Shown piece after piece: positions 26,949 through 34,219 of a stretch of 49,864 nt of DNA. A program made the translations under genes and the position numbers. Positions within the stretch are counted from its first letter, which is position 1; each line of letters opens with the position of its first letter. Origin of the DNA: JALYXS01 sp051003795 (GTDB lineage: Bacteria > Acidobacteriota > Terriglobia > Bryobacterales > Bryobacteraceae); contig JBPCKZ010000061.1 in assembly GCA_051003795.1 (NCBI GenBank), positions 1-49,864 of the forward strand. The letters are read 5' to 3'. The notes beneath the pieces are model-generated. The model was not told the origin of the DNA. It worked only from the letters and a program-made list of their open reading frames with translations, and searched no databases.

Positions 26949-28027
26949 TGTTCTGGAAATTTGTCGCGGGCGCGCTTCACTTCCGGCGCCGTCGTCTCTC
27001 CCTCGCCTTCGCGGCTCTCACCGTCGCCGCGGCGCTCGCCACCACGCTGTTCACCATCTATGCCGATCTGGACCGGAAGGTTCGCGCCCAATTCCGCGGA
27101 TATGGCGCCAATCTGGTAATCGCTCCGGCGGGTTCCGCGTCCACGGTTCCGCTCGAAGCGGTTGCGCAGGCCGAACTGCGGCACGCCGCGGCGGCCCCGT
27201 ATCTCGCGTCCATGGGTCGCGTCGGCGGTGAGCCCGTCGTCTTGGAAGGAGTGGATTTCGCGCGGGCGCGTCCGTTTACGGAGTACTGGCGCGTGGAAGG
27301 ATCGCGAACCGCGCTGCCGGGCGAGTGCCTGGCCGGCAGCGCCGTCGCGGCTCATTTTCATTTCCAATTGGGCGACACGGTTCCACTCGGAGGAGCGACC
27401 TGCACTTTGCGGGGCATTGTGTCGACCGGCGGCGCGGAGGAGAATCGGATTCTGCTTCCGTTTTCGGTCGTGGCTGGCCTGGCTCAAGTGCGCGACCGCG
27501 CAAGCGTGGTCGAAGTGCGCGCGGACGGCGCGAAGCTCGATGAAATCCGCGCGGCTTTGCAGAAGAGCCTGCCTGGGACGGACGTTCGCGTCGCGCGGGC
27601 GGTGGCGGAAACGGAATCGAACGTCGCGGGGAAGGTCCGTACGTCCGTTTTTTTGCTGACGGTCGTGATCTTGAGTATTACGACGCTTTGCGTGACCGGC
27701 AACTTCAGCGAACTGGTGATTGAGCGCGGCAGGGAGATTGGGATACTGAAGGCGATTGGATCGACCGAGCGGACGATTGCCGCGCTGTTCGTTTCGGAAT
27801 CGGCGATACTGGCCGCGATCTCGACTATAGCGGGGTATGGGTTGGGGCTGATCGCGGCCGCGTGGATCGGGCGCGACATCTTCGCAGGCCCGTTCGCCGT
27901 CCAGGTGGACTGGAGGGTATTGCTGAGAGTGGGAGCCGTGACAATGGCGTTGGCGGCTTTGGCGACGCTGTTGGCCGCGAGCCGCGTCTGGCGCATCGAC
28001 CCGGCTACGGTGCTGCGCGATGAGTAA
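26948..28027 (+). CDS. FtsX/MacB-type ABC transporter permease 2
   Basis: A protein of 359 aa, paralogous to permease 1 but shorter. Residues about 18-38 (LAFAALTVAAALATTLFTIY) form the first membrane segment. A periplasmic core follows, and three C-terminal membrane segments surround ERGREIGILKAIGSTERTIA, the FtsX cytoplasmic loop. DPATVLRDE ends the protein in the usual way. It starts within the stop of permease 1. Between its stop and the ATPase start lies a 98-base nested inverted repeat. Confidence 0.85.
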   Translation: MFWKFVAGALHFRRRRLSLAFAALTVAAALATTLFTIYADLDRKVRAQFRGYGANLVIAPAGSASTVPLEAVAQAELRHAAAAPYLASMGRVGGEPVVLEGVDFARARPFTEYWRVEGSRTALPGECLAGSAVAAHFHFQLGDTVPLGGATCTLRGIVSTGGAEENRILLPFSVVAGLAQVRDRASVVEVRADGAKLDEIRAALQKSLPGTDVRVARAVAETESNVAGKVRTSVFLLTVVILSITTLCVTGNFSELVIERGREIGILKAIGSTERTIAALFVSESAILAAISTIAGYGLGLIAAAWIGRDIFAGPFAVQVDWRVLLRVGAVTMALAALATLLAASRVWRIDPATVLRDE

Positions 28028-28038
28028 CCTAGCTGTAT

Positions 28039-28136
28039 TGTGGCGCGGACACTCGTGTCTGCCGTGTCCACACTCGTGTGGACACTTGTCTGGAAGCGGC
28101 GAAAAACCCTGTGTCCACACGAGTGTCCGCGCCACA
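28039..28136. repeat. Nested palindromic intergenic element (REP-like)
   Basis: Perfect 20-base arms TGTGGCGCGGACACTCGTGT (28039-28058) and its reverse complement (28117-28136) enclose a second palindrome, GTGTCCACAC-TC-GTGTGGACAC (28064-28085). GTGTCCACAC appears again at 28111-28120. It fills almost the whole gap between permease 2 and the ATPase. It resembles the multicopy REP-like palindromes of acidobacterial genomes, but I cannot count copies here. Confidence 0.8.
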
Positions 28137-28145
28137 TCGTTCTAG

Positions 28146-29267
28146 ATGCTGAGCTTCCTCGAAGTTGAAAACGTTAGCAAGATCTACTGCGATGTCCGCG
28201 CGCTCGATGGAATCAGTTTCACGGCGGAGAAGGGCGAGTGGATCGCCATCATGGGTCCGTCCGGCTCGGGCAAAACGACCTTGCTCAACTTATTGGGTTG
28301 CCTCGATCAGGCCACCAGCGGCGTTCTGCGCATCGGGTCCACCGACACGCGCACGCTCAGCCGGTCCGCGCTTGCGCGTTTCCGCTCCGAGACGGCCGGC
28401 TTCGTGTTCCAGCAATTCCATCTGATTCCGCACTTGACGGCGCTCGAAAACGTGATGCTGGCGCAATTCTTCCACAGCATGTCCGACGAGCCGGAAGCGC
28501 GGCGGGCGCTCGATCGGGTCGGTTTGAAGGGGCGGGCGGATCATCTGCCGTCGCAGCTCTCGGGCGGCGAGCAGCAGCGGGTTGCCATTGCCCGCGCGCT
28601 GGTGAACGATCCGAAAATGATTCTCGCCGACGAGCCGACGGGCAATCTCGACGCGGAAAATCAGCGCATCGTTCTGAATCTCCTTTCCGATCTGCATGCG
28701 CAAGGGCGCACCATCCTGATGGTCACGCACGATCCGCGCGTGGGAGCTCTCGCCAGCCGGCGCTTGGACCTGGAGCACGGCCGCATTGTCGAATCGACCG
28801 TTTTTTCCGCCGAAGAAAACCAGGATTTCGATGAAGTCCTCGAGCGGATGTGGATCGTTCGCGAGAAATCGAGCCATCAAGAGGCGGTGCACTTCACCGA
28901 AGCGCAGCAGCGCCGCCTAAGCGGCACGATGGCGCACATGGGTTTAGTGACAGTGGAAAACGGAGCGTTGGAGTTCACCCCATTGGGCGAAGAGCGCGCG
29001 CGTAGCGTAATCCGGCGGCACCGCCTGGCGGAGCGGCTGTTTACCGACGTCCTGTCGATCCGCGACGAAGGAACTATCGAATCGAACGCCTGCACCTTCG
29101 AACACATGCTCAGCGGCGAAGTCACCGACCGGATTTGCACGTTCTTGGGCCATCCGGCGACGTGTCCGCACGGCAGCCCGATACCGCCGGGCGAATGCTG
29201 CAGCGCTGCGATCGGCACTGCAATCGCCGGGCAGCATGTTACAGTTGAAAAATCCAATCGAAAATGA
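28146..29267 (+). CDS. ABC ATPase fused to a DtxR/IdeR-like metal-sensing domain
   Basis: A protein of 373 aa. Residues 1-220 are a LolD/MacB-type ATPase: Walker A GPSGSGKT (37-44), Q-loop near 89, signature LSGGEQ (138-143), Walker B MILADEP (158-164), and H-loop His195. Residues about 226-345 align with DtxR/IdeR. A degenerate winged helix (VLERMWIVREK, then GLVTVENGALEFTPLGEERA) is followed by the dimer/metal domain RRHRLAERLFTDVLS. The expected ligands are His292, Glu296 (site 1) and Cys316, Glu319, His320 (site 2). The DtxR His98 equivalent is Glu. LGHPATCPHGSPIPPGECC ends the domain; there is no SH3-like domain. The segment corresponding to the HTH recognition helix is about eight residues short. 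It probably powers the two permeases and may sense iron directly. Confidence 0.85.
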   Translation: MLSFLEVENVSKIYCDVRALDGISFTAEKGEWIAIMGPSGSGKTTLLNLLGCLDQATSGVLRIGSTDTRTLSRSALARFRSETAGFVFQQFHLIPHLTALENVMLAQFFHSMSDEPEARRALDRVGLKGRADHLPSQLSGGEQQRVAIARALVNDPKMILADEPTGNLDAENQRIVLNLLSDLHAQGRTILMVTHDPRVGALASRRLDLEHGRIVESTVFSAEENQDFDEVLERMWIVREKSSHQEAVHFTEAQQRRLSGTMAHMGLVTVENGALEFTPLGEERARSVIRRHRLAERLFTDVLSIRDEGTIESNACTFEHMLSGEVTDRICTFLGHPATCPHGSPIPPGECCSAAIGTAIAGQHVTVEKSNRK

Positions 29268-29276
29268 AGGCAACCG

Positions 29277-30200
29277 ATGCATGACGTAGTCATTGCCGGG
29301 TCGGGCTGCGCCGGTAACACGGCCGCGATTTACGCCGCCCGCGCGAACCTGAACCCACTGGTCGTCAAGGGCCTTGAGGCCGGCGGGCAGCTATCGCTGA
29401 CCACCGACGTCGAGAACTTTCCGGGATTCCCCGAAGGGATCAACGGGCCCGACCTCATCGAGAACATGAAGAAGCAGGCCGAGCGTTTTGGCGCCCGCTA
29501 CGTGGATGGTTCGATTCTGGAAGCGGATCTCTCGAAGCGCCCGTTCCGGCTCAAAATCGAAGACCAGTGGGAGGAGGCGCGCACGCTCATCGTGGCTTCC
29601 GGCGCGTCCGCCCGATGGCTCGGCCTGCCCTCCGAACAGTGCTTGATTGGGCATGGCGTCAGCTCGTGCGCCACCTGCGACGGTTTTTTTTATCGCGGCA
29701 AAAAAATTATGGTGATCGGCGGCGGCGATTCCGCCATGGAAGAGGCCAATTTCCTGACCAGATTCGGCTCGGAAGTGGCTCTGGTGCATCGCACCGGAAC
29801 GTTTCGGGCTTCAAAGATCATGCTCGACCGGGTTCGGGCCAATCCCAAGATCAAATTCCTTACCAGCACGGTGGTTGAAGAGGTGCACGACGTTCGAAAG
29901 AATATTGTGACCGGCGTGCGCCTGCGAAATACGCAGACCGGGGTTGTTTGGGAGCAGGAGGTCGACGGATTCTTCGTCGCGATCGGGCACATTCCGAACA
30001 CGGCTGTTTTTCACGGCCAGATCGAGACGGACGCCGACGGCTATATCCTATCGAAGGGCGGCGCGCGGACGAATATCCCCGGCGTGTTTCACGCGGGGGA
30101 CGTGCAAGACCGGACCTACCGCCAGGCAATTACCGCGTCCGGAGCGGGTTGCATGGCGGCCATCGAAGCGGAACGCATGCTGGAAGCGGAAGGACATTAA
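29277..30200 (+). CDS. Thioredoxin reductase-like flavoprotein
   Basis: A protein of 307 aa. The FAD-binding N-terminus reads GSGCAGNTAAIYAARA, with Cys where TrxB has Pro in GSGPAG. The redox-active SSCATCDGFFYRGK holds the CxxC pair. The NADPH motif GGGDSAMEEANFL is near residue 143. The FAD C-terminal motif is PGVFHAGDVQD. Length and order match low-molecular-weight TrxB, which keeps thioredoxin reduced in the cytoplasm. It begins ten bases after the ATPase gene, so it is probably cotranscribed. Reduction of cysteines in DUF2318 or the metal sensor is a possible link but is inference. RidA follows two bases later. Confidence 0.9.
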   Translation: MHDVVIAGSGCAGNTAAIYAARANLNPLVVKGLEAGGQLSLTTDVENFPGFPEGINGPDLIENMKKQAERFGARYVDGSILEADLSKRPFRLKIEDQWEEARTLIVASGASARWLGLPSEQCLIGHGVSSCATCDGFFYRGKKIMVIGGGDSAMEEANFLTRFGSEVALVHRTGTFRASKIMLDRVRANPKIKFLTSTVVEEVHDVRKNIVTGVRLRNTQTGVVWEQEVDGFFVAIGHIPNTAVFHGQIETDADGYILSKGGARTNIPGVFHAGDVQDRTYRQAITASGAGCMAAIEAERMLEAEGH

Positions 30201-30202
30201 AC

Positions 30203-30586
30203 ATGATTGAAAGATTGACTCCTCCGGGAGTGCCTGTTCCGAGAGGGCCGTACTCGCCAGCCGTGCGCGCGGGCGATTTCATTTTCGTCGCGGGCCAGGG
30301 TCCGGTGGACCCCGCCACGGACAAGATGTCGCTGGGCGATATAAGACATGAAACCCGCCTGGTCTTGGGGAACATTCAGCGCATTTTGGAGGGCGTGGGC
30401 GCTTCCCTGCACGACGTGGTCAAGTGCTCGGTGTTTCTTGCGGATGGCGGGGACTTCGCCGCCATGAACGAGGTTTATGCGGAGTTCTTCGGGGAGCAGA
30501 AGCCGGCCCGGACCACGGTCGCCTGCCGCTTTGCCATGCCGGAGATGAAGGTTGAGATCGACTGCATCGCATACCGGCCGAAGTAG
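30203..30586 (+). CDS. RidA-family reactive intermediate deaminase
   Basis: A protein of 127 aa at ATG 30203, two bases after the trxB-like stop. The RidA signature is clear: GPYSPAVRAGDFIFVAGQGP, ETRLVLGNIQRILEGVGASL, HDVVKCSVFLADGGDFAAMN, and KPARTTVACRFAMPEMKVEID. The conserved catalytic Arg (in PARTTVAC) and Glu near the C-terminus are present. These enzymes hydrolyse enamine/imine intermediates from PLP enzymes such as threonine dehydratase. Size is normal. The operon with the iron transporter is probably only positional. A second, more diverged RidA-like gene lies at 7.2-7.9 kb. Confidence 0.92.
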   Translation: MIERLTPPGVPVPRGPYSPAVRAGDFIFVAGQGPVDPATDKMSLGDIRHETRLVLGNIQRILEGVGASLHDVVKCSVFLADGGDFAAMNEVYAEFFGEQKPARTTVACRFAMPEMKVEIDCIAYRPK

Positions 30587-30614
30587 CATGCCTAAGCCGC
30601 CATCGGATTTTGAC

Positions 30615-30643
30615 TTGACTTGACGTACCGGTGTCCGCATAAT
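30615..30643 (+). promoter_or_regulatory. Promoter of the first FecR-like gene
   Basis: TTGACT (30615-30620), an exact 17-base spacer and CATAAT (30638-30643). The start would be near 30650, leaving about 32 bases to ATG 30682, which is preceded by GGAGG at 30673-30677. Confidence 0.55.
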
Positions 30644-30681
30644 TGACAACGAGTACTGTTTTTCGATCTATTGGAGGAACG

Positions 30682-31587
30682 ATGAAGAGATTAAGCGTTC
30701 AATCGCTGATTGCATTGATCTTAGCGGCCCATGTCGGCCTGATGCCCGCGGCTGCCCCGGCAATTGGCGTGGCCCTGGCGAACGGAAACGTTACGGTAGA
30801 TAACGCACGAACCCCTGGGAATGCTCCTCTGTTCGAGGGCAACACAGTCGAGACCGGAACGGCCTCGTCAAGGCTCCAGCTTCAGAATGGCGCTAGCGTG
30901 CAGTTGGCCTCCGATTCGCGCGGCAAGGTCTTCAGCAACCGCCTGGTCCTCGAAAAAGGCACGACCCAATTCAGAACCTCGAAAGGGTTCGAAATCGACG
31001 CGATGAGCTTGAAGATTGCGGGCGCCGAAGCGAACTCTTCCGCTCGCGTGTCGATGCGGGGACCGGTCGTCCAGGTTGCCGCATTGAATGGACATGTGAA
31101 CGTCGTGAACGCTCGCGGCGTCCGCATTGCGAGCCTGGCCGCCGGCCGCGCTCTCGATTTCACGCCTCAAGAAGCTGGCGCGACGGGCTCGTCCACGATG
31201 ACGGGCTGTCTTTCGCAGTCCGGCAGTGCCTACCTGTTAACCGACGAGACCTCGAATGTGACGGTTGAGCTTCGGGGCAGCGGCCTTTCGCAGCATGTCG
31301 GACACCGGATTCAGATTACGGGCAGCATGATGGCTTCGGGGACTCCGATGGGAGGCGCCTCGCAAGTGGTGAATGTGAGCGACATCAAGATGCTGAGCAC
31401 CGGTTGCACAATGCCTCCCGCGGGAGCGGCGGGGGCGGGTGGCGGAGCGGCGGCGGCCGCCGGCATGGGCGCAGCTCATGGGACGGCGATCATCGCTGGA
31501 ATCGTGGTTGCGGCCGCTGTCGGAACGACGGTGGGTGTCATTGCGACCAACGGGGAAAGCACCAACAACATTAGCCCGAGCCGCTAA
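30682..31587 (+). CDS. Exported FecR-like protein with OB-fold-like insert and glycine-rich membrane segment
   Basis: A protein of 301 aa from ATG 30682, chosen for its GGAGG. A signal peptide runs to about residue 25. IGVALANGNVTVDNARTPGN opens a FecR-like beta domain (ENTVETGTASSRLQLQNG-type core, with VQLASDSRGKV and RLVLEKGTTQ). Near residue 170 comes GCLSQSGSAYLLTDETSN and VGHRIQITGSMM, similar to the DUF5818 OB-fold common in Acidobacteria. The C-terminus is Gly/Ala-rich and ends with a membrane segment, AIIAGIVVAAAVGTTVGVIA. No sigma factor or receptor accompanies it, so it is not a classic FecR. A paralogue follows. Confidence 0.65.
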   Translation: MKRLSVQSLIALILAAHVGLMPAAAPAIGVALANGNVTVDNARTPGNAPLFEGNTVETGTASSRLQLQNGASVQLASDSRGKVFSNRLVLEKGTTQFRTSKGFEIDAMSLKIAGAEANSSARVSMRGPVVQVAALNGHVNVVNARGVRIASLAAGRALDFTPQEAGATGSSTMTGCLSQSGSAYLLTDETSNVTVELRGSGLSQHVGHRIQITGSMMASGTPMGGASQVVNVSDIKMLSTGCTMPPAGAAGAGGGAAAAAGMGAAHGTAIIAGIVVAAAVGTTVGVIATNGESTNNISPSR

Positions 31588-31737
31588 ATCCAGTATGGAA
31601 ATCCGGGCTGGCAGGGTCGGCCCGGACCTCACCGCATCGTGTCCGTGCTAATTTTGGCAAAATCGGCTTGACTTCCTTAGCTGAATCGTCGGACCATAAG
31701 TACCATTACTCTGTTCCACTTTGGAGATCCTAACGAA

Positions 31738-32472
31738 ATGAATAAACTGAGCGCGCAATCTTTGATCGCAGTGATCCTGGTTTCGAATATGGCGTTCCTG
31801 TCCGCGGCCAATCCATCCATTGGAGTGGCCCTGGCAAACGGTAACATTACAATCGATAAGGCAAGCACTCCCGGCAACGCGCCGCTTTTTGAGGGAAATA
31901 CGATAGAGACCGACAAGACCGGTTCTCGTCTTCAACTCAATAACGGCGTTCGGGTCGTCCTCGCCTCCGATTCCCGCGGTAAGGTTTATCGCGACCGGAT
32001 GGTCCTCGAAAAAGGCTCGACCCAGGTGACAGCCCCGGGCAATTACGGTGTCGCGGCGGATTTCCTGCGTGTCACCGGTACGGATTCGAATTCCTCGGCC
32101 ACCGTCGCGATGCATGGGCAGACGATCCAGGTAGCATCGCTTCAAGGCACGATGCAGGTTGCCAACGCGCAGGGTGTCGTATTGACCAAAATTGCCCCTG
32201 GCATGGCCTTTGACTTCACTCGACAGGATACCAACGCGGGTGCTGGCGCCGCCGACCAGGATGAAGCCAACAAGAAGAAAAAGAAGAAGAAGACGCCAGT
32301 CGCGGCTGTCGGGGGCGCCAGCGGCGTTCCCGCGGGAGCGGCGGGCGTGAGCCATGCAACCATGGTCGTGGCGGGCATCGTGGTGGCTGCCGCGGTCGGG
32401 ACGACCATCGGCGTGGTTGCGACCGAGGGCCAAACCACGCAAAGTCAGGGAGTCAGTCCGGCCCGTCCGTAG
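31738..32472 (+). CDS. Paralogous FecR-like exported protein with poly-Lys linker
   Basis: A protein of 244 aa. Its first 60 residues nearly repeat those of the previous gene (IGVALANGNITIDKASTPGN, then APLFEGNTIET). The same beta domain follows (VVLASDSRGKV, RMVLEKGSTQ). The insert with the DUF5818-like unit is absent, and a run of seven lysines (NKKKKKKKT) precedes a membrane segment ending IGVVATEG. The poly-Lys run just before a membrane helix suggests it may mark the cytoplasmic side. The two genes arose by tandem duplication. A bidirectional terminator follows 28 bases downstream. Confidence 0.65.
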   Translation: MNKLSAQSLIAVILVSNMAFLSAANPSIGVALANGNITIDKASTPGNAPLFEGNTIETDKTGSRLQLNNGVRVVLASDSRGKVYRDRMVLEKGSTQVTAPGNYGVAADFLRVTGTDSNSSATVAMHGQTIQVASLQGTMQVANAQGVVLTKIAPGMAFDFTRQDTNAGAGAADQDEANKKKKKKKTPVAAVGGASGVPAGAAGVSHATMVVAGIVVAAAVGTTIGVVATEGQTTQSQGVSPARP

Positions 32473-32499
32473 GTTCCCGTGGCACAGAAGAGTGTTCTC

Positions 32500-32540
32500 A
32501 AAAGCCCCGGTCCGATTCAGGCCGGGGCTTTTTGTGTTTT
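32500..32540. terminator. Bidirectional Rho-independent terminator
   Basis: An 11-bp stem AAAAGCCCCGG / CCGGGGCTTTT (arms 32500-32510 and 32522-32532) with an 11-base loop. It is followed by Ts on the plus strand and by a T-run on the minus strand as well, so it can stop both the FecR-like gene and the convergent purS gene. Confidence 0.9.
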
Positions 32541-32576
32541 AGGTCTGCATTCCCCGCATGTACTCCCGCGCTGCGA

Positions 32577-32801
32577 TCAACCCAAATACTCGATCCGGTA
32601 ATCTTCAATGACAGGATTCGTCAGCACTTCGCGCGCGATCGTGTCCAGATCTTCGCCAGGCTCCAGTGCGATGTCGAAAACCTTTCCCTGACGCACGTCG
32701 TGAATGCCGGTGTGTCCCAACCCGGTCAAAGCGGCTCGAACGGCCTGGCCTTGCGGATCGAGGACCGTCGATTTTAGCGAAACGTAAACGCGCGCTTTCA
32801 T
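32577..32801 (-). CDS. purS: Phosphoribosylformylglycinamidine synthase subunit PurS
   Basis: A protein of 74 aa, start at ATG 32801 (MKARVYVSLKSTVLDPQGQA). The PurS signature is complete: KSTVLDPQGQAVRAAL, GKVFDIAL and TNPVIEDYRIEYLG. PurS, PurQ and PurL form the FGAM synthetase that makes formylglycinamidine ribonucleotide in purine synthesis. Neither purQ nor purL is nearby. Its ATG overlaps the stop of the upstream cytochrome/copper gene by four bases (ATGA), so it is translationally coupled to an unrelated exported protein. Confidence 0.9.
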   Translation of the reverse strand: MKARVYVSLKSTVLDPQGQAVRAALTGLGHTGIHDVRQGKVFDIALEPGEDLDTIAREVLTNPVIEDYRIEYLG

Positions 32802-34192
32802 TTGGCGGGAGCCTGCAATCCGGCCGAGGTCGAGAGCGCGGCTGGCGGCTTGAGCGGGGCGTCTAAATATTCGACCCATCCGTCCATCATTTCCTTCCGG
32901 CTGGCCTCGCCCCAGCGGACATCCACGGTTGGATCCGGATTGAACGGATTGTTCGCCGAATTGTCGAAGTGCGCGATCACCGCGAGTCTCGTTCCTTTGG
33001 GAATGAACTTAGGCTCCGTCAATTTGTAGGTAATCTGCCAATTGAAGTTGTAATGCGGCACGAAGAGCAGCGTCTCTTTGCGCTTATCCGGGTATTCGAG
33101 GTCAAAACGCATGTCGCCGCCCCGCAGATGCATATGCGGGGTCAGTGTCGTGATGTAGACGTCTTTATCGAATGTATGGCAATCGGAAACTTCAAGGTGC
33201 GGATCGCCCGCGGGAATCTTGAACAGGTACGTCGAAAGGTCGACACGCTTGGCGGGTTGCGCGGGCGGTTCTTTGGCGAAGATCAGGCCTACGCTCGTGG
33301 AATCCGTCTCCGGCTTGCCAGTCACTTTCGAATAATGCACCTGGAACTTCAGCATGGCGCCCGCCGGGATTTTCTTGGCGGTGCCAACCGGGTACGCGTC
33401 GGGTCCCTTTCCGGGAAGGTATGAGGCGATCGGGCCGCTGCCGTCGTTCAGCTTGCGGCCGGGCAGATTCCCGTTATCTTCCGCGAGGCAGCCGTTATCG
33501 AGCACGGGAGCTTCCGGGCGAATGTAGGTTAGCTTGCCCTCGTGAACCATCAGCCACTTGGTGTACTCGGCCGGCGGATCGAGTGTCTTCGTCTCGCCAG
33601 GTTTGGCGTCGCCGGGTTTAGAGGCGGGGGCGGGCGGCATCTCGAACCAGACATGCGCGTGATGCACGATTTTGCGATTGCCCGGAATGAGTTCGGCGGC
33701 CTGCACCCAAACGTCTTCCTTGAAGTTCGTCGGGACGATGAAATATTCGTATTCGTCCGGTCCGTCCTTGGTGAGTTGGTGCTCGGGGATGGCGAAAATC
33801 GCGTCGGGCTTTCCGATTTTCCAGGAGGTTGAGTACAGCGGCGCGGCGGGGAGATCTTTCGGATTACCTTCTTTTCCGCCCTGCTGAACCCATTTTTCGA
33901 TTGTGGCGATTTCGGCGCCGGATAGCGTGGGATCGTTGGAAAATTTGCCGTAGTGCGGGTCGGCCTTCCACGGCGGCATGGTTCGCGTGAGCACCGCCTC
34001 CCCGATTGAAACCGCCCAGGGACGCGCATCTTTGTAAGTCAGCAGCGACATCGGCGCAACATCGTTCGGATGATGGCAGCCGGTGCAGTGCTTGAAGAAG
34101 ATGGGCGCGATATCGCGATTGAAAGTGACATCGGCGGCGGGAAGAGTCGATGCGGCCGCGAAAACCAAGGGGACATAAAGCCGGAAACTCAT
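32798..34192 (-). CDS. Exported cytochrome c / copper type II monooxygenase-like protein
   Basis: A protein of 464 aa from ATG 34192; ATG 34207 would add five residues. Residues 1-20 are a signal peptide. A c-type haem motif CTGCH is at 36-40, with Met72 in TRTMPPW as a plausible sixth ligand. The C-terminal two thirds resembles the copper type II ascorbate-dependent monooxygenase fold (PHM/DBM-like): KIVHHAHVWFE (His177, 178, 180), and LTPHMHLRGGDM further on. Such proteins are common in Acidobacteria but few have known substrates. It is periplasmic or extracellular. It probably shares a transcript with purS through an overlapping ATGA. Confidence 0.8.
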   Translation of the reverse strand: MSFRLYVPLVFAAASTLPAADVTFNRDIAPIFFKHCTGCHHPNDVAPMSLLTYKDARPWAVSIGEAVLTRTMPPWKADPHYGKFSNDPTLSGAEIATIEKWVQQGGKEGNPKDLPAAPLYSTSWKIGKPDAIFAIPEHQLTKDGPDEYEYFIVPTNFKEDVWVQAAELIPGNRKIVHHAHVWFEMPPAPASKPGDAKPGETKTLDPPAEYTKWLMVHEGKLTYIRPEAPVLDNGCLAEDNGNLPGRKLNDGSGPIASYLPGKGPDAYPVGTAKKIPAGAMLKFQVHYSKVTGKPETDSTSVGLIFAKEPPAQPAKRVDLSTYLFKIPAGDPHLEVSDCHTFDKDVYITTLTPHMHLRGGDMRFDLEYPDKRKETLLFVPHYNFNWQITYKLTEPKFIPKGTRLAVIAHFDNSANNPFNPDPTVDVRWGEASRKEMMDGWVEYLDAPLKPPAALSTSAGLQAPAK

Positions 34193-34219
34193 GCCGAATT
34201 TTAACAAATCAGGCGCAAA

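Noticed and set aside
28039..28136. CRISPR array or attenuator
   Set aside because: Only one pair of long inverted arms with an inner palindrome; no regularly spaced direct repeats and no terminator T-tract.
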